This document shows, in pieces, positions 1 to 9,975 of a stretch of DNA of 31,585 nt. The DNA comes from Pelargonium cotyledonis. Taxonomy: Eukaryota > Streptophyta > Magnoliopsida > Geraniales > Geraniaceae. The stretch is from contig JAYMTA010000315.1 of assembly GCA_036897625.1 (NCBI GenBank), positions 1 through 31,585 on the forward strand, given 5' to 3'. The translations under genes were made by a program, and so were the position numbers. The notes below the pieces were generated by a model. It ran no database searches. It worked only from the letters and a program-made list of their open reading frames with translations, and was not told the DNA's origin. The stretch's first letter is position 1. Each line of letters begins with the position of its first letter.

Positions 1-23
1 TGGTGGTGGCGGCGGCGGAGGCT

Positions 24-1749
24 ATGGATCGGGGAGGAGGTTCCGGCGGCGGCGCCGGATCTTGCTACTACTCTGTCCTCGGCATTCGCAGGGACGCCTC
101 CATCTCTGACGTCCGCACTGCGTATCGCAAGCTCGCTTTGGTAAATTTTGTCGAATATTGCGATTACAGGCCGGCTTCATTTTCTGATTTCTACGGCGAG
201 GAATTAGCTCTGACGGCGTGTTTGTTTTGTAATTTTTGTTTCTGTGTGTTGAAGAAGTGGCACCCGGACCGGTATGTGCGGAATCCAGCGGTGGCGGCCG
301 ATGCGCAGCGGCGGTTTCAGCAAATTCAGGAGGCTTATTCAGGTTCCATTATCAGATTTTTCTCAATTTTTCGTTTCTCGTTTACTTTGATGGTGTCTTA
401 TGGCATTTGGATGTCGTTCTCTGGTTTTGCAGTTCTATCGGATCAGAGCAAGAGGTCAATGTACGATGCCGGATTCTACGATCCGCTGGAGGAAGAAGAC
501 GAGGTCAGTACCGCCATTCTTTTCGTTCTGTTTTTGTTTACCTCCAAAACGGTGTCGTATAATTTTGTAGGGTAGGTGGCATGGTCGTAAATGGTTGCAT
601 TTGCGTACGCAGCATAAACTTGTCACCATGATATTTTTTTGTCCTGGTCGGATATAGATGTTGACTAGTTTATAAAGGTCATGTTTCACGTGCATTATAA
701 TAGCATCTTCATATATGAAACTTAAAATTCACCAATTATTTTTTAAGAAAATTTGTCGTTATATTTTATTGGTTGGTAAATGAAAATAATAATAATAATA
801 ATAATAATAATTATTGAGTTTTGTCTATGAGCTTAGCACCTAATGTTAATCTCAGAACATCTAAGATCTCACTCAATATTTTTAGAATACTTATTTGTGA
901 TCTCTATGGATTGGTAACTTTTTTAGTCGCATAATTTGCTAGATACATTGATAGTCGTGAGTAAGTGATTTGATTCTGCATAAGTTCAATATGCATCTTT
1001 TTTTTGAAACGGGATATAATATTCCGTCATTGTCAAATGAACTATCTTCATCAAAGGATCTCAATAATAATGATTTACAATGTGTTAAAACTGCAAATGA
1101 ATTCTTAACCTCAGAAAGTGAAATTAATAATATGATAATTTGTAATTCAATTTAAGTATCATTAGACATTAATGCACGACACATTGGGTCTCAATTTAAG
1201 TCCTTAACTCAATTTTATTATTATTATTATTCTTTATTTTTGATATATATTACAAATAAATTCCACTCACACATATAACTCACACGCACATACTATTACT
1301 ATCCATCTCCATACCACGCCCGAGAGGGGTTTCGAACACGAGTCTTTAAAGCTTGTCTCAAACCTTGATACCACTTGGTCAAGTGGGCGGTGGTCAAATT
1401 TATTATTGAGTTACTAGTTTGCAATATTAATTTGTTATTAAAAATGAATTTCTGGAAACAGGACTTCTGCGATTTCATGCAAGAAATGATCACGATGATG
1501 AACAACGTGAAAGACGAGGTATGGTATTTTCCATTTAATTTTTAGGATTTATAATTTTCATTAAATAAAATATAATTGAAAATGAAAATTCAGGGAGACA
1601 GCATGGAGGATCTGCAGAGGATGCTTGTAGAGATGGTGGGCGATGAGATGGGATTTGAGAATCCAACGGACAGGAAGAGGGCACGTGGCAGCAGCACGGC
1701 ACCGAAAGGTAACGCCGCGAAGCGCAACAAATTGTCGCTTTTAAGGTGA
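24..1749 (+). CDS. J-domain (DnaJ-like) co-chaperone, small class C
   Basis: Predicted 162-aa protein from five exons: 24-140, 255-342, 433-503, 1462-1518 and 1594-1749 (stop TGA). All junctions are GT-AG and keep frame. The J domain covers roughly residues 14-78: helix I/II ([21 protein letters not shown]), the diagnostic HPD loop at 42-44 in KWHPDR, and helix III ([13 protein letters not shown]). The HPD tripeptide stimulates the ATPase of Hsp70 partners. No G/F region, zinc finger or transmembrane segment is seen, so this is a class C (type III) J protein, probably soluble. The C-terminal part ([16 protein letters not shown], then [16 protein letters not shown]) and a basic tail match a small plant family of about 160 aa, including Arabidopsis At1g56300 (from memory). 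The client is unknown. ATG at 24 is the first in frame; only 23 nt of leader lie in the window. Intron 3 (958 bp) holds an AAT microsatellite and a SINE-like copy. Confidence 0.9.
785..810. repeat. AAT trinucleotide microsatellite
   Basis: About eight uninterrupted AAT units inside intron 3 of the J-protein gene. Likely length-polymorphic; no function implied. Confidence 0.9.
1215..1400 (-). mobile_element. tRNA-derived SINE-like copy
   Basis: On the minus strand this stretch has a Pol III A-box-like TGACCAAGTGG (one mismatch to TRGYNNARNGG) followed about 40 nt later by a B-box-like GTTCGAAACC. A tail follows containing TTTGTAATATAT, also seen in the tRNA-like units near 22500-22725. It lies in intron 3 of the J-protein gene. 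The ends are approximate and no target duplication was defined. It does not fold as a tRNA. Confidence 0.5.
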
Positions 1750-2264
1750 CGTGTCAGTCATGGATTGGTGGGGGGATTTGGTTCTTGTCACGTTCTAGGA
1801 GTTGTATTTTATGTTGACATGAATTGACAAACCCACACACATCTGTCTTTCGAGTAAATTAATATCCAATAACTCTTCTCATTTGCTCTCCCATGGTGTT
1901 GTCAGTTGTGTTATTCATATCCTATCTTTCATTATCCATCGAACAAACTTTCCACCATATTCACAAAAGAAATATCAACTACATTGTTGTCTTTTCTGCG
2001 GAGTTGAGCATGCATTACATATAGACGGTAAAGATCTATTTGGTCATGAATTTTCATGTTTCAACGATAAATAGTTTTTAAGTTTTTAATATTAATCTAA
2101 TTTGATTTGAACTTTTGAGTCAAAATATTAAAATATAAAGATTATTTTAATCGAAATATGAACGTTTAAGGTCTCATAAATTAATTAAGGTTGAAACATA
2201 AAAGTGAGTAACCAAATCTGAGTCTCTCACTTGTATAGAACACCAAATTTTCTCCAGTGCCCTC
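1750..2264. other. 3' flank and AT-rich intergenic DNA
   Basis: Contains the 3' UTR of the J-protein gene and AT-rich DNA. A 63-codon open frame at 1883-2074 resembles no known protein and is treated as chance. Confidence 0.5.
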
Positions 2265-3795
2265 CAACTAACATGCCCAAACCAAAATGTCATCCACCAT
2301 GGTCACTGCTTAGCAAAGGTATAATTAAACCTCCAATGTTTACATACTCCGGCTTCCATAAGAGCTAAACTTGTCTATTTTCTGATCCCAAAAAAACACA
2401 AACTAAAAAGGTGCATGAAGATTGAAGCCTACATTGTGATATCCTCAAGGATGGGTTTAAAGCTTACTTGATATCAGTCATGGTTTTCAACACCTGCAGT
2501 TTAGAGAATAGCAAGTTAAGAATATGATAGAACATACACAACTAGGCAGCAGGAAGATAAACAGATTTAACAATTACATCCAACTGATCCAAGATGATAA
2601 ATCCCTTGCAATGAAAATATGTCTAGTAACGAAGTGCGAGCCTAGACGCAGACCAAACACTTAAGGCATAACCACGATCCAGCAAAGAATGGAATGGTTA
2701 AAAGGTTGGCCTAGTTCAAAAGTCTCCTACCAATATATGGGGTTTCGTAATGACATCCGGGCTAACAACGTTTCTCTTCCTTAGTTAATGTTCGGTTGCA
2801 AAAGGCAAGGTTCAGGCACACCCGAGATATGGGCTATGCCATACCATATCAGGGAAGCCAAAACCACCTTGTCAATGAAAAACCATCTTGAGTGACAACA
2901 ACCAGACCACCATAAGTTGGGAATGAATCTAGACTAGAGCTCTAATTTTGCACGGATTGTGTCTCAAATCTGAATCTACCTGCATACCTGAGGAGTATGT
3001 TCCAACCATGCGGGGAATTTGCAATATTGTCCTTCATAAATTGAAAGAGATGTAATCTCAGTTTAACCATGTAGTCTTTATAATCCAACACTCTTAAAGA
3101 GTGTGTGGATAGGATATGGTCGGTTAAGATGATTATGCATCAACTATCGCCTATTGGAGTCTCATCAAACTCAACATAACTAGAATAATACCTACTTTTT
3201 TCACTGCATGCAGTCAGTCAAATAGTGAATCCAGTCTCACTGGATCATCTTCTTCTTCGAGATCTTCACTCATCCCCAACATTGAAAACCTGTTAGAACT
3301 GCAAAAAATGCAAAATTAGGAGTTTTATAAACAAATAATAGCACAAAAAACAGTGGTTTTATAGTCCAACCAATTTTGGAGAGAATAAGGGACTACATAC
3401 ATAATGGTAAGTAATGTTTTTTCTTTCTTTGTTTTCTTTTGCTACACAAGTAATCTTTGTTTACACTATTCACATGCTGTATGCAAAAAATGTAAACTAC
3501 AAGCAATTGAGCTACATTTACCTTCACCTAATTGTGCATTAGATAACATATATATGGTTATAGTTTGTAGGCAAAAGATAAGGTAAAGCATGAGAATTAA
3601 CACCACAAAAAGTAAACTAAAAGCAAACCGAGTGTACAATGTCACCTAATTAATTGTGCATGACTACCAATTTTAAGAGAAACTAAACAATATCAGCCAA
3701 CAAACATTCCCAACAAACAAATCATTTTATCAGTTCAGAATCATTAGAAGCATTATGGAAAATATTTATGTTTTCTAATACCCTCTTGAACATTT
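2265..3795. repeat. 1.5 kb direct repeat, copy 1
   Basis: Long colinear similarity to 6185-7635 in the same orientation. Shared anchors include GCTATGCCATACCATATCAG at 2833 (copy 2: 6689) and CAAGTAATCTTTGTTTACAC near 3447 (copy 2: 7290). The right edge is sharp: similarity stops just after the shared ATACCCTCTTG near 3780-3790. The left edge is near the shared AACCAAAATGTCATC at about 2280 and is less exact. Many small indels separate the copies, so the duplication is not recent. No transposase or terminal inverted repeat was seen. Identity is unknown: it may be a transposon fragment, or the 3' flank of a duplicated gene, because it lies directly downstream (minus strand) of the F-box remains. 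Confidence 0.8.
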
Positions 3796-4035
3796 TGACG
3801 AGCACATGACTTCTCCTAAACATAAAGTATAGTTCACACTCCACAGCAATGAATATTGACAGTCTTAATTTTTCCTATTATGGCACAATTCTCATGTTCC
3901 TCAATCTTATACCATGCACAAACAACAATTAGTATGGCTCATATTTAAAGTAAGCTTCAACCACAAGAGACTATAATTTAGAGCAGTTTGGTTTCTTGCT
4001 AGTACTTAAGCAATTAGAATCCATAAGTTCAAAGA
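3796..4035. other. Spacer between repeat copy 1 and F-box remains
   Basis: AT-rich sequence without a recognisable gene. It would be the 3' flank of the minus-strand F-box locus. Confidence 0.4.
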
Positions 4036-4387
4036 TTAATTATGTGTCTTGCCTGTCAATCTCCGTTTTCTCAGGCCCCGATTCCAGCTTCTTCCCTGAT
4101 TCCATAACCTCATTGATCCTGGCATCCCTACCCTTCACATGCATCCATCTTGATCTCGGCTTTCTCACGCACGTTGATCTCCTCTTCCTTGAACCACCTT
4201 TGCTCGTCCAGCATTAGCCGAGTCTCAGCATAACTAAATGCATAAAATGTATCAGTCCCTCTGTATCGGCCAGGTAGCTGGAGATCCCTACAATCACATG
4301 CCATCCCTCCACCACTTGATTTCAACAGATTCCCTCAACTCTATAGCCACCCCCAAATCACAGTACCTCTCATCAAGATCGAACATC
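4036..4387 (-). pseudogene. Out-of-frame C-terminal remains of the F-box gene
   Basis: Immediately after the stop of the 302-aa frame, another minus-strand frame reads SWTEMFDLDE and continues for about 30 codons. A third frame then carries LQLPGRYRGTDTFYAFSYAE and TRLMLDEQRWFKEEE to about 4130. A further shift gives RDARINEVMESGKKLE, ending at a stop near 4036. The FYAFSYAETRLMLD stretch matches the closing strand of FBA domains (typically F-x-Y-V-E-S-L-V-L-L). At least three frame changes are needed to join these parts, so either the gene is decaying or there is an unrecognised splice pattern; I found no intron that restores frame. Confidence 0.6.
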
Positions 4388-5296
4388 TCAGTCCAAGAAC
4401 TTACTCTGCACCCATATGGTGGTCCATCCTTCGAAAACTGTCAGCAAACCCCCAATCACCGCAACGGACAAAAGCAGGGGATCAAGATACTCAAAACTCT
4501 CCGGCAACATCATCGTACTAAACACCTCAGTGCCCACATCAAACAACAAGATCACATTCTTAAAACCTTTCCCATCAAGTCCACTGTTCTTATCATATGC
4601 AACCCAATGCACAGCCCCATGAATGAAACATTGGCACCCTTCCCAAATACAATATTGCACATAATCAGCATTCACTGTCCTCCAAAACCCCTCACTGATT
4701 GAGTACACCTCCGCCAGAAGAGGCAATAGGTCCTTAATTTCATCCCTCTTCATCTGGTACCAAATCCTCACCACCTTGTAGTCATTGTTACGGGAATCGA
4801 ACCCGAAACCCACCAACACCTTAAAAGGGCCGGCAGTGGCGAAGGTGAGCTGGGACCTGGGAAGCTGCAGGGACTTGTGGATCAACGGGTTCCAGAGAAT
4901 GATGACGTTGGTTTGCCTGCCGTAGATTCTAGCGTCGTCGGAGAGGCAGACCAAGCCGTGGACGGAACCCACAACGCGTAAGAACCAGTAGGAGTCTTTG
5001 TGGTCGACGGTGCAGGCCGGGAATGGGCGATTGAAGTTTTTGGTGGGCTCAAGTGGGTCGGTCTGGAAAGTGGCAAAGAAGCGATGATCGTTCTCGTCGG
5101 CGGGGGAGGGAGTGAGGAGGAGGAGAGGCGAGTGGTGGCGTCGGTGGAGGGAGGAGGAGAGGTGGGTGTCGACGAAGGAGGAGGTGGTGATGAGGGAGTG
5201 CCAGAGCTTGCAGACGGAGGTGCATTGGACCAGAGATTTGACGGGGAGGTTGACGAGGATTTCAGCCCAGAGACTTGTCGGAACGTTATCGGACAT
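4388..5296 (-). CDS. F-box protein with F-box-associated (FBA) domain, prematurely ended
   Basis: Single-exon 302-aa open frame from ATG at 5296 to TGA at 4390-4388. Residues about 6-46 are an F-box (LWAEILVNLPVKSLVQCTSV, then CKLWHSLI), the Skp1-binding module of SCF ubiquitin ligases. Downstream are hallmarks of the plant FBA type-1 substrate-binding region: GSVHGLVCL, LWNPLIHKSLQLP, VGFGFDSRNNDYKVVRI, LAEVYSISEGFWRTV, and a WTTIWV strand at the very end. Plant members usually run to about 380-410 aa. Here the frame stops just where the next conserved segment (WTEMF) should follow, and that segment is present one frame over (see the adjoining remains). The product could be a truncated F-box protein, or the locus a young pseudogene. 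The substrate is unknown. The GC content is high in the N-terminal part, which creates several overlapping open frames on both strands; these are not genes. Confidence 0.8.
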   Translation of the reverse strand: MSDNVPTSLWAEILVNLPVKSLVQCTSVCKLWHSLITTSSFVDTHLSSSLHRRHHSPLLLLTPSPADENDHRFFATFQTDPLEPTKNFNRPFPACTVDHKDSYWFLRVVGSVHGLVCLSDDARIYGRQTNVIILWNPLIHKSLQLPRSQLTFATAGPFKVLVGFGFDSRNNDYKVVRIWYQMKRDEIKDLLPLLAEVYSISEGFWRTVNADYVQYCIWEGCQCFIHGAVHWVAYDKNSGLDGKGFKNVILLFDVGTEVFSTMMLPESFEYLDPLLLSVAVIGGLLTVFEGWTTIWVQSKFLD

Positions 5297-6184
5297 TGTT
5301 GAGCTAGCTCTCGATCGGTTGGTTCTTCACTGTGAGTGTGAGCTGAGCTGGTGCTTTTGGGTAGTGAGAGAGTGGGAGCTAAAAAGCCTTCAATATCTTG
5401 CATTTTGGGTGTGTTTTTGTCTGAAATGAAACCGGCCAACAGCATCCTTTGCGTGTTATGCAATGCAACACACGATTCATGTGAAATTGTACCATATTTG
5501 TTGGGTTTCATTTTAAAATATATTCAAGTGAAATTAAATCAAGATTCGTAATGTTTTGGGTTAATTTTGTTTTCCAAAAATACTAAGAACACCAACAAGT
5601 ACATCAAGAACAATGAACAAAGATGGAATGGACATTTCAAAAACAAAATTTGGTCAATCAGTTGGATTTAACGTACGGAAGGATATTTGCAAGATTAGTT
5701 GGTCATTTGCTTTGAAATAATGTTCTAGACACTAACAGTGATCATCTACAATTTCTCCTAAATTATATAAGAGTTACTTGGTAAATTTTCGAAACAACTT
5801 CTTTTACACGTGAATAAGACAACAAATTATAGTGTGTCGATTTGTCATAGCAAAAAAGGTGTATAGGTTAGCTAGTTTTTTTTAGTTAATATTTTCTCGA
5901 AATAGAAATCAACACACTCAAAATATTTTGGGACAAATGAAAAAGTGAAAATAGTTATCATACACATGCAATATTATCTAGAACAAGAAGTGAATACTTA
6001 AAGGCTTGATAGTAATCAGAAAAGGAAGGGCATCAAAATTAGCACAAAATGAACATATTTAACCAAAGAAACAAAAATAAACAAGACCACTATGAATCTA
6101 TGATGGTCAACAGTGGCAAAATATTTTTGGCTCTTATAAGATGAGCTAATCTCCACATATTTTACCATAAACTCTGTATCGGCA
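5297..6184. other. F-box promoter side and intergenic DNA
   Basis: Upstream region of the minus-strand F-box gene, then AT-rich sequence. Short open frames at 5351-5551 and 6016-6210 show no family features. Nothing else recognised. Confidence 0.4.
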
Positions 6185-7635
6185 ACAACATGCATAAACC
6201 AAAATGTCATCTACCATTTTTCCATATACACTCCTACTGTAATAAGAGCTAAATTTAATTTGTTCATCTATTGCCTGATCCCGAAAATGAAGACTAAGTT
6301 TGAATGCCTAATCAATCTGTCATGGTTTTCAACACCTGCAATTCAGAGAAGCAAGCATAATAGGATCAGTTAGTGAAGAACATGATAAAACATACAAAAT
6401 TAGGCAGCAGGAATAGAAACAGATTTAATGGTAACATCCAAGATGATAAATCCTCCTCCTCACAATGAAAACATGTTTAGCAAAGACGTGCGAGCTTAGA
6501 CATAGACCAAACACTCTAGGCATAACCACAATCCAGCAAAGAATGGAATGGTTAAAAGGGTGTCCTGGTGCAAGAGTCCTACCAAATTACGGGGTCTCGT
6601 TAAAACACATCCAGGCCAACAAAGTTTCTCTTCCTAAGTTAATGTTTTGTTGCAAAAGGCAAGGTTCAAGCACACCCGAGATATATGGGCTATGCCATAC
6701 CATATCAGGGAAGCCAAAACCACCTTGTCAATGAATCCATCTTGAGTGACAACAACCAGACCTCCAAAAGTTGGGAATGAAATATACCAGAGCTCTAATT
6801 TTGTACGGATTGTGTCTCAAATCTCAACTACCTGCATACCAAAAGAGTCTATGTTCCAGCCTTGCGGGGAATTTGCAATATCATCCTTAATGAAAGAGAT
6901 GTAATATCAGTTTAACCATGTGTGGATAAGATATGGTTGATTGATTAAGTTGATTATGCATCAACTATCGGGGTCTCATCAAACTCAACATAACTAGAAT
7001 AATGCCTACTTTTTTCACTGCTGTCAGTAAAATCTGAATCCAGTAGTGTATCATCTTTTTCTCCAAGATCTTCACTCATCGCCAACAATGAAAACTTGTC
7101 ATAACTGTAAAAAAAATGCAAAATTAGGAGATTTATAGACAAATAATAGAAACAAAAAAACGCGAACGATATTGGAAAAGATAAAAAAAAACAGTGGTAT
7201 TAGAGTCCAAACAATTTTGGAGAGAACAAAGGATTAAAGACATAATGGTAAGTAATGTTATTTTCTTTTCTTTTTTTCCTTTTGCAACACAAGTAATCTT
7301 TGTTTACACTATTCACAAGCTGTATACAAAAAGTAAACTACAAGCAATTAAGCTACATTACCTTCACCTGATTGTGCATTAGATAACATATGGTTATAGT
7401 TTGTAGGCAAAAGATAAGGTAAAGCATGAGATTTAACACCACAAATAGTAAATTAAAATCAAACCAAGTGTACAATCTTTACTTGATCACCTAATTGTGC
7501 ACATGACAAGCAATTTTATGAGAATCTATAACAATATCAGCAAATAAACATTCCCAACAAATAAATCATTTTATCAGTTCAGAACATCATAATCATTATA
7601 GAAAATATATATGTTTTCTAATACCCTCTTGGACA
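6185..7635. repeat. 1.5 kb direct repeat, copy 2
   Basis: Same orientation as copy 1 (2265-3795), offset about 3.85 kb. It is slightly shorter because of small indels. The right end meets the truncated copia element. On the minus strand, a 41-codon open stretch beginning MSEDLGEKDDTLLDSDFTDS at about 7079 and ending near 6957 follows a pyrimidine-rich, splice-acceptor-like sequence. Copy 1 has a mutated version with an in-frame stop. This hints that the repeat includes gene-derived sequence, but no family is recognised. Confidence 0.8.
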
Positions 7636-7639
7636 TCTT

Positions 7640-8490
7640 CAAGGGGCCGATAGTGTGCCAAAGAGTTTTTCAATTTAGAGTAATTTGGGAGTGTGCCAAA
7701 GAGTTTTTCAAATGGAGTGGATATTTTGAGAGTTTTGGTGGGCATCCTATTAATGAGATAAACATCACAAGCAAAAGCATATATATGTCCAATAAGTTGC
7801 AGGTACAAAAGCATGAGAAAGAAGAGTTAAACCAGTTTCTACTATATGCAAACGTCTTCTTTCTGCCATGCCATTGTGTTCAGGAGTATGAGGTGGTGTG
7901 GTAAGATGACTGATGCCATGAGTAGCTAAAAAATCTCTTAAAGCAATATACTCCCCGCCATTGTCAGAAAACAAGCTTTTGATACGAGTATTAAAATGGT
8001 TTTCGACAAGAGTTTTGAACCGAATGAAAATATTTTTGACCTCAGACTTGTTTTTCATTGAATAAAACCAGATGTACTTGGTAAAGTGATCAACAAAAAT
8101 GACATAATATTTGAAGCCATCAATGGAATTAATAGGAGAGGACCAAACATCAGAAAATATGAGTGCCAAAGGTGCATCAGAGATGAGACCGATTTGAGAA
8201 AAGGGAAGCTTATGACTTTTATTGCACTTGCATGAGTTACAAGTGAAATCAGAGATTGACGACACTTGCAACCTGTTATTGAGAACAATTTGTTTCAAAA
8301 TGGAAGCTGAGAGTGCCAGTCGGCGTAAGACGTTTTAAAGGTGGAAAATGCAAGAATGGGAGATTTTGTAGGCCACTCATAAACTCCTCCTGAAGCTTTA
8401 CCCCTCATACGAACTGCACCCGTGCGAAGGTCCTTCACAAAAAAAGTAGTTGGTGAGAACTCAACTGAGGCATTATTAGAGGAGCAAAAT
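7640..8490 (-). pseudogene. Copia GAG-pre-integrase and integrase remnant
   Basis: Minus-strand frames show the pre-integrase signature (VKDLRTG, then GGVYEWP and TSYADWHSQL), a zinc-binding-like CNSCKCNKSHKLPF, and the integrase core with acidic residues in IFSDVW (about 8150), SLFSDNGGEY (about 7963) and HNGMAERRR, followed by HIVETGLTLLSHA. After YWTY the frame slips; AFACDVYLINRMPTKTLK continues in another frame, then FEKLFGTLPNYSKLK and the break. Integrase inserts retrotransposon cDNA into the genome. The remnant contains stops and frameshifts and lacks the C-terminal part. Confidence 0.85.
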
Positions 8491-8499
8491 TTGTCAGTG

Positions 8500-9028
8500 A
8501 TATCATCTTGACTCATGATGGAGCCAAGCAAAGCTAATTCATCAGCTTTAATTTGGCTTTAACTGATTGCATGAAATCAGTTATTGTGGAGGTGCATGCC
8601 TTTGGAAAGGTTTTTGAATTGGGTTTTGACTTGCTTGATTCGTCCTCGTGATGGCTTTGGCATATGTGTCTTCAAGAGTTTTCCATGCTTCTTGAGATGT
8701 TTTGGCACTAGCAATGAAGGCAATGAGATTAGGTGACAGAGAGCCAACTAGTGCATTAATTAGTATTACCTGATCTTGCCGTTTCCAGATTGTGTATGCT
8801 GGATTGGGAGTTGTTGTACCATTTTGGAGTATTGCTGGTGAAGGAGGAGTTGTGGAGCCATCAACATAACCAAGTAACTAAATCATATCCTGTAAACAGG
8901 GTTTGAAACTGGAGTTTCCAAGAAAGGTAGTTGGTGGAAGTGAGTTTTAGAGGAGCTTGAGCTGCTGTGTTGATGCTGATCAGTGTTTGATGAGAGCCGT
9001 TTGTGTTTAGAATGGTGTTGTTGGCCAT
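8500..9028 (-). pseudogene. Copia gag remnant
   Basis: Starts at ATG 9028 just inside the primer-binding site. LKLTSTNYLSWKLQFQTLFT and GYDL are typical of the gag N-terminus of plant Copia elements. After a frameshift LGYVDGSTTPPSP and IWKRQDQVILINALVGSLSP follow, and after further shifts KTQFKNLSKG and ITDFMQSVKAK. The frame then joins directly to pre-integrase sequence, so the CCHC knuckle and protease are deleted. Confidence 0.8.
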
Positions 9029-9068
9029 GATATATAAAGAGGAGGAAGAAAAAGAAGTGGCTTTCACT

Positions 9069-9080
9069 GCTCTGATACCA
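9069..9080 (-). other. Retrotransposon primer-binding site
   Basis: Minus strand TGGTATCAGAGC, complementary to the 3' end of initiator tRNA-Met, the usual minus-strand cDNA primer site of plant LTR retrotransposons. Confidence 0.85.
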
Positions 9081-9085
9081 TAATA

Positions 9086-9549
9086 TGGTAGGTGAATATA
9101 TATGAATAGAGGAAGTCTGTTGAACTTGAAAAAGGCAAAAAAAAAAAAAAAACTAATTAATTTGTCTTGCCTAGTGTCAAACAACACCTTGATGATTCCA
9201 TGGGCTCTATATTTATAAATGTGGAATGTTACAAGACCGTCATCTGACAATGCGGAAAAGTTCATTGCAAGTTTCAACACAGTTTGTGGACAGTTTCTTG
9301 AAGGTTATTGGTCGGACTGCAACAGTGTGTTTTGGATTGTGGAAACCTCGTAATGAGCTTGTGTGAGAAGACAAAAAAAGAAAAGGAAAATAACATACTA
9401 TTATTGATGTGTGTCTTGCAAACGTGCGTGGTAAGTGGAAGGATGCTAATTAAAGGACGCAAGACGGAGGCGGTGGACGTGACAGTTCAGTTGAGCAGTT
9501 GTGGAGAAGATTAGTTGGACAGCAAAACTCAAGTACTGTGATGCAACCA
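9086..9549 (-). repeat. Candidate 5' LTR of the copia element
   Basis: The boundaries are inferred. Read on the minus strand the segment begins TGGTTG and ends CTACCA, an imperfect terminal inverted repeat with the TG...CA ends expected of an LTR. It stops 5 nt before the primer-binding site and holds a TATA-like box about 330 nt from its start. No second LTR is present to confirm the ends. Confidence 0.5.
9207..9220 (-). promoter_or_regulatory. TATA-like box of the LTR promoter
   Basis: Minus strand TTTATAAATATAGAG-type sequence inside the candidate LTR, at a position suitable for a U3 promoter. Confidence 0.4.
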
Positions 9550-9833
9550 TCTATATAAAATGTTCGGCATACATCTATTATTTAGTTGCCCGAGACAAAA
9601 TGATCAATGTTAATGTAATTCCTGATTAGAGGGAGGATGATCGAAGTTTAAGTAATTTGAGAGATAATATTATTTATATTCTATGTCTTGTAATAGAGTT
9701 AGAGAATTGAGTCAATCGGAGAGTACTATTTCGTCTTTACATTCTGACTAATAATGACATTGTATACAAACCTTCCTAAAATATCAAACATTTAAGTTAT
9801 AAATGTTGCAATTGAGAATATATTACATGAAGT
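9550..9833. other. Intergenic spacer
   Basis: AT-rich DNA between the copia relic and the MULE; nothing recognised. Confidence 0.4.
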
Positions 9834-9842
9834 TTTACTATA

Positions 9843-9975
9843 GGGTAAATTACAGATACTACATATGAACTTATCACTTAAAATAATCTAGTCCCGTAGA
9901 AGTGAAGTTCATTTCAATTAATCACGTAGAAGTAGCCACTTAACAGAATCGGTTAATTTTGCTGTTAGTTTGGTC
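9843..9975. repeat. MULE left terminal inverted repeat
   Basis: Pairs with the reverse complement of about 11030-11165. Long stretches are identical, such as TTCATTTCAATTAATCACGT; the inner limit is approximate. Confidence 0.8.

Larger units (their letters stand above)
7636..9549 (-). mobile_element. Ty1/copia LTR retrotransposon, decayed 5' half
   Basis: Reading on the minus strand: candidate 5' LTR (9549-9086), primer-binding site (9080-9069), gag start (ATG at 9028), gag remains, GAG-pre-integrase, integrase core, then an abrupt end near 7636 at the border of repeat copy 2. Reverse transcriptase, RNase H and the 3' LTR are absent from the window. The order gag-integrase with a UBN2-like gag is that of Copia-type elements. 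Frameshifts in gag and a deletion that removes the zinc knuckle and protease show that it is inactive. Confidence 0.85.

Noticed and set aside
1883-2074. 63-codon frame with CLFCGVEHALH
   Set aside because: Two cysteines are not enough for a zinc finger; AT-rich intergenic context and no splice or family support.
4882-5511. 209-codon minus-strand frame and plus-strand frames overlapping the F-box 5' part
   Set aside because: Shadows of a GC-rich coding segment; the F-box frame alone carries family motifs.
2265-7635. The paired 1.5 kb repeats as LTRs of a retrotransposon that captured the F-box gene
   Set aside because: On the minus strand both copies could start TGTYCAAGAGGG, but there is no convincing primer-binding site, polypurine tract, TG...CA pair or target duplication, and no gag-pol between them.
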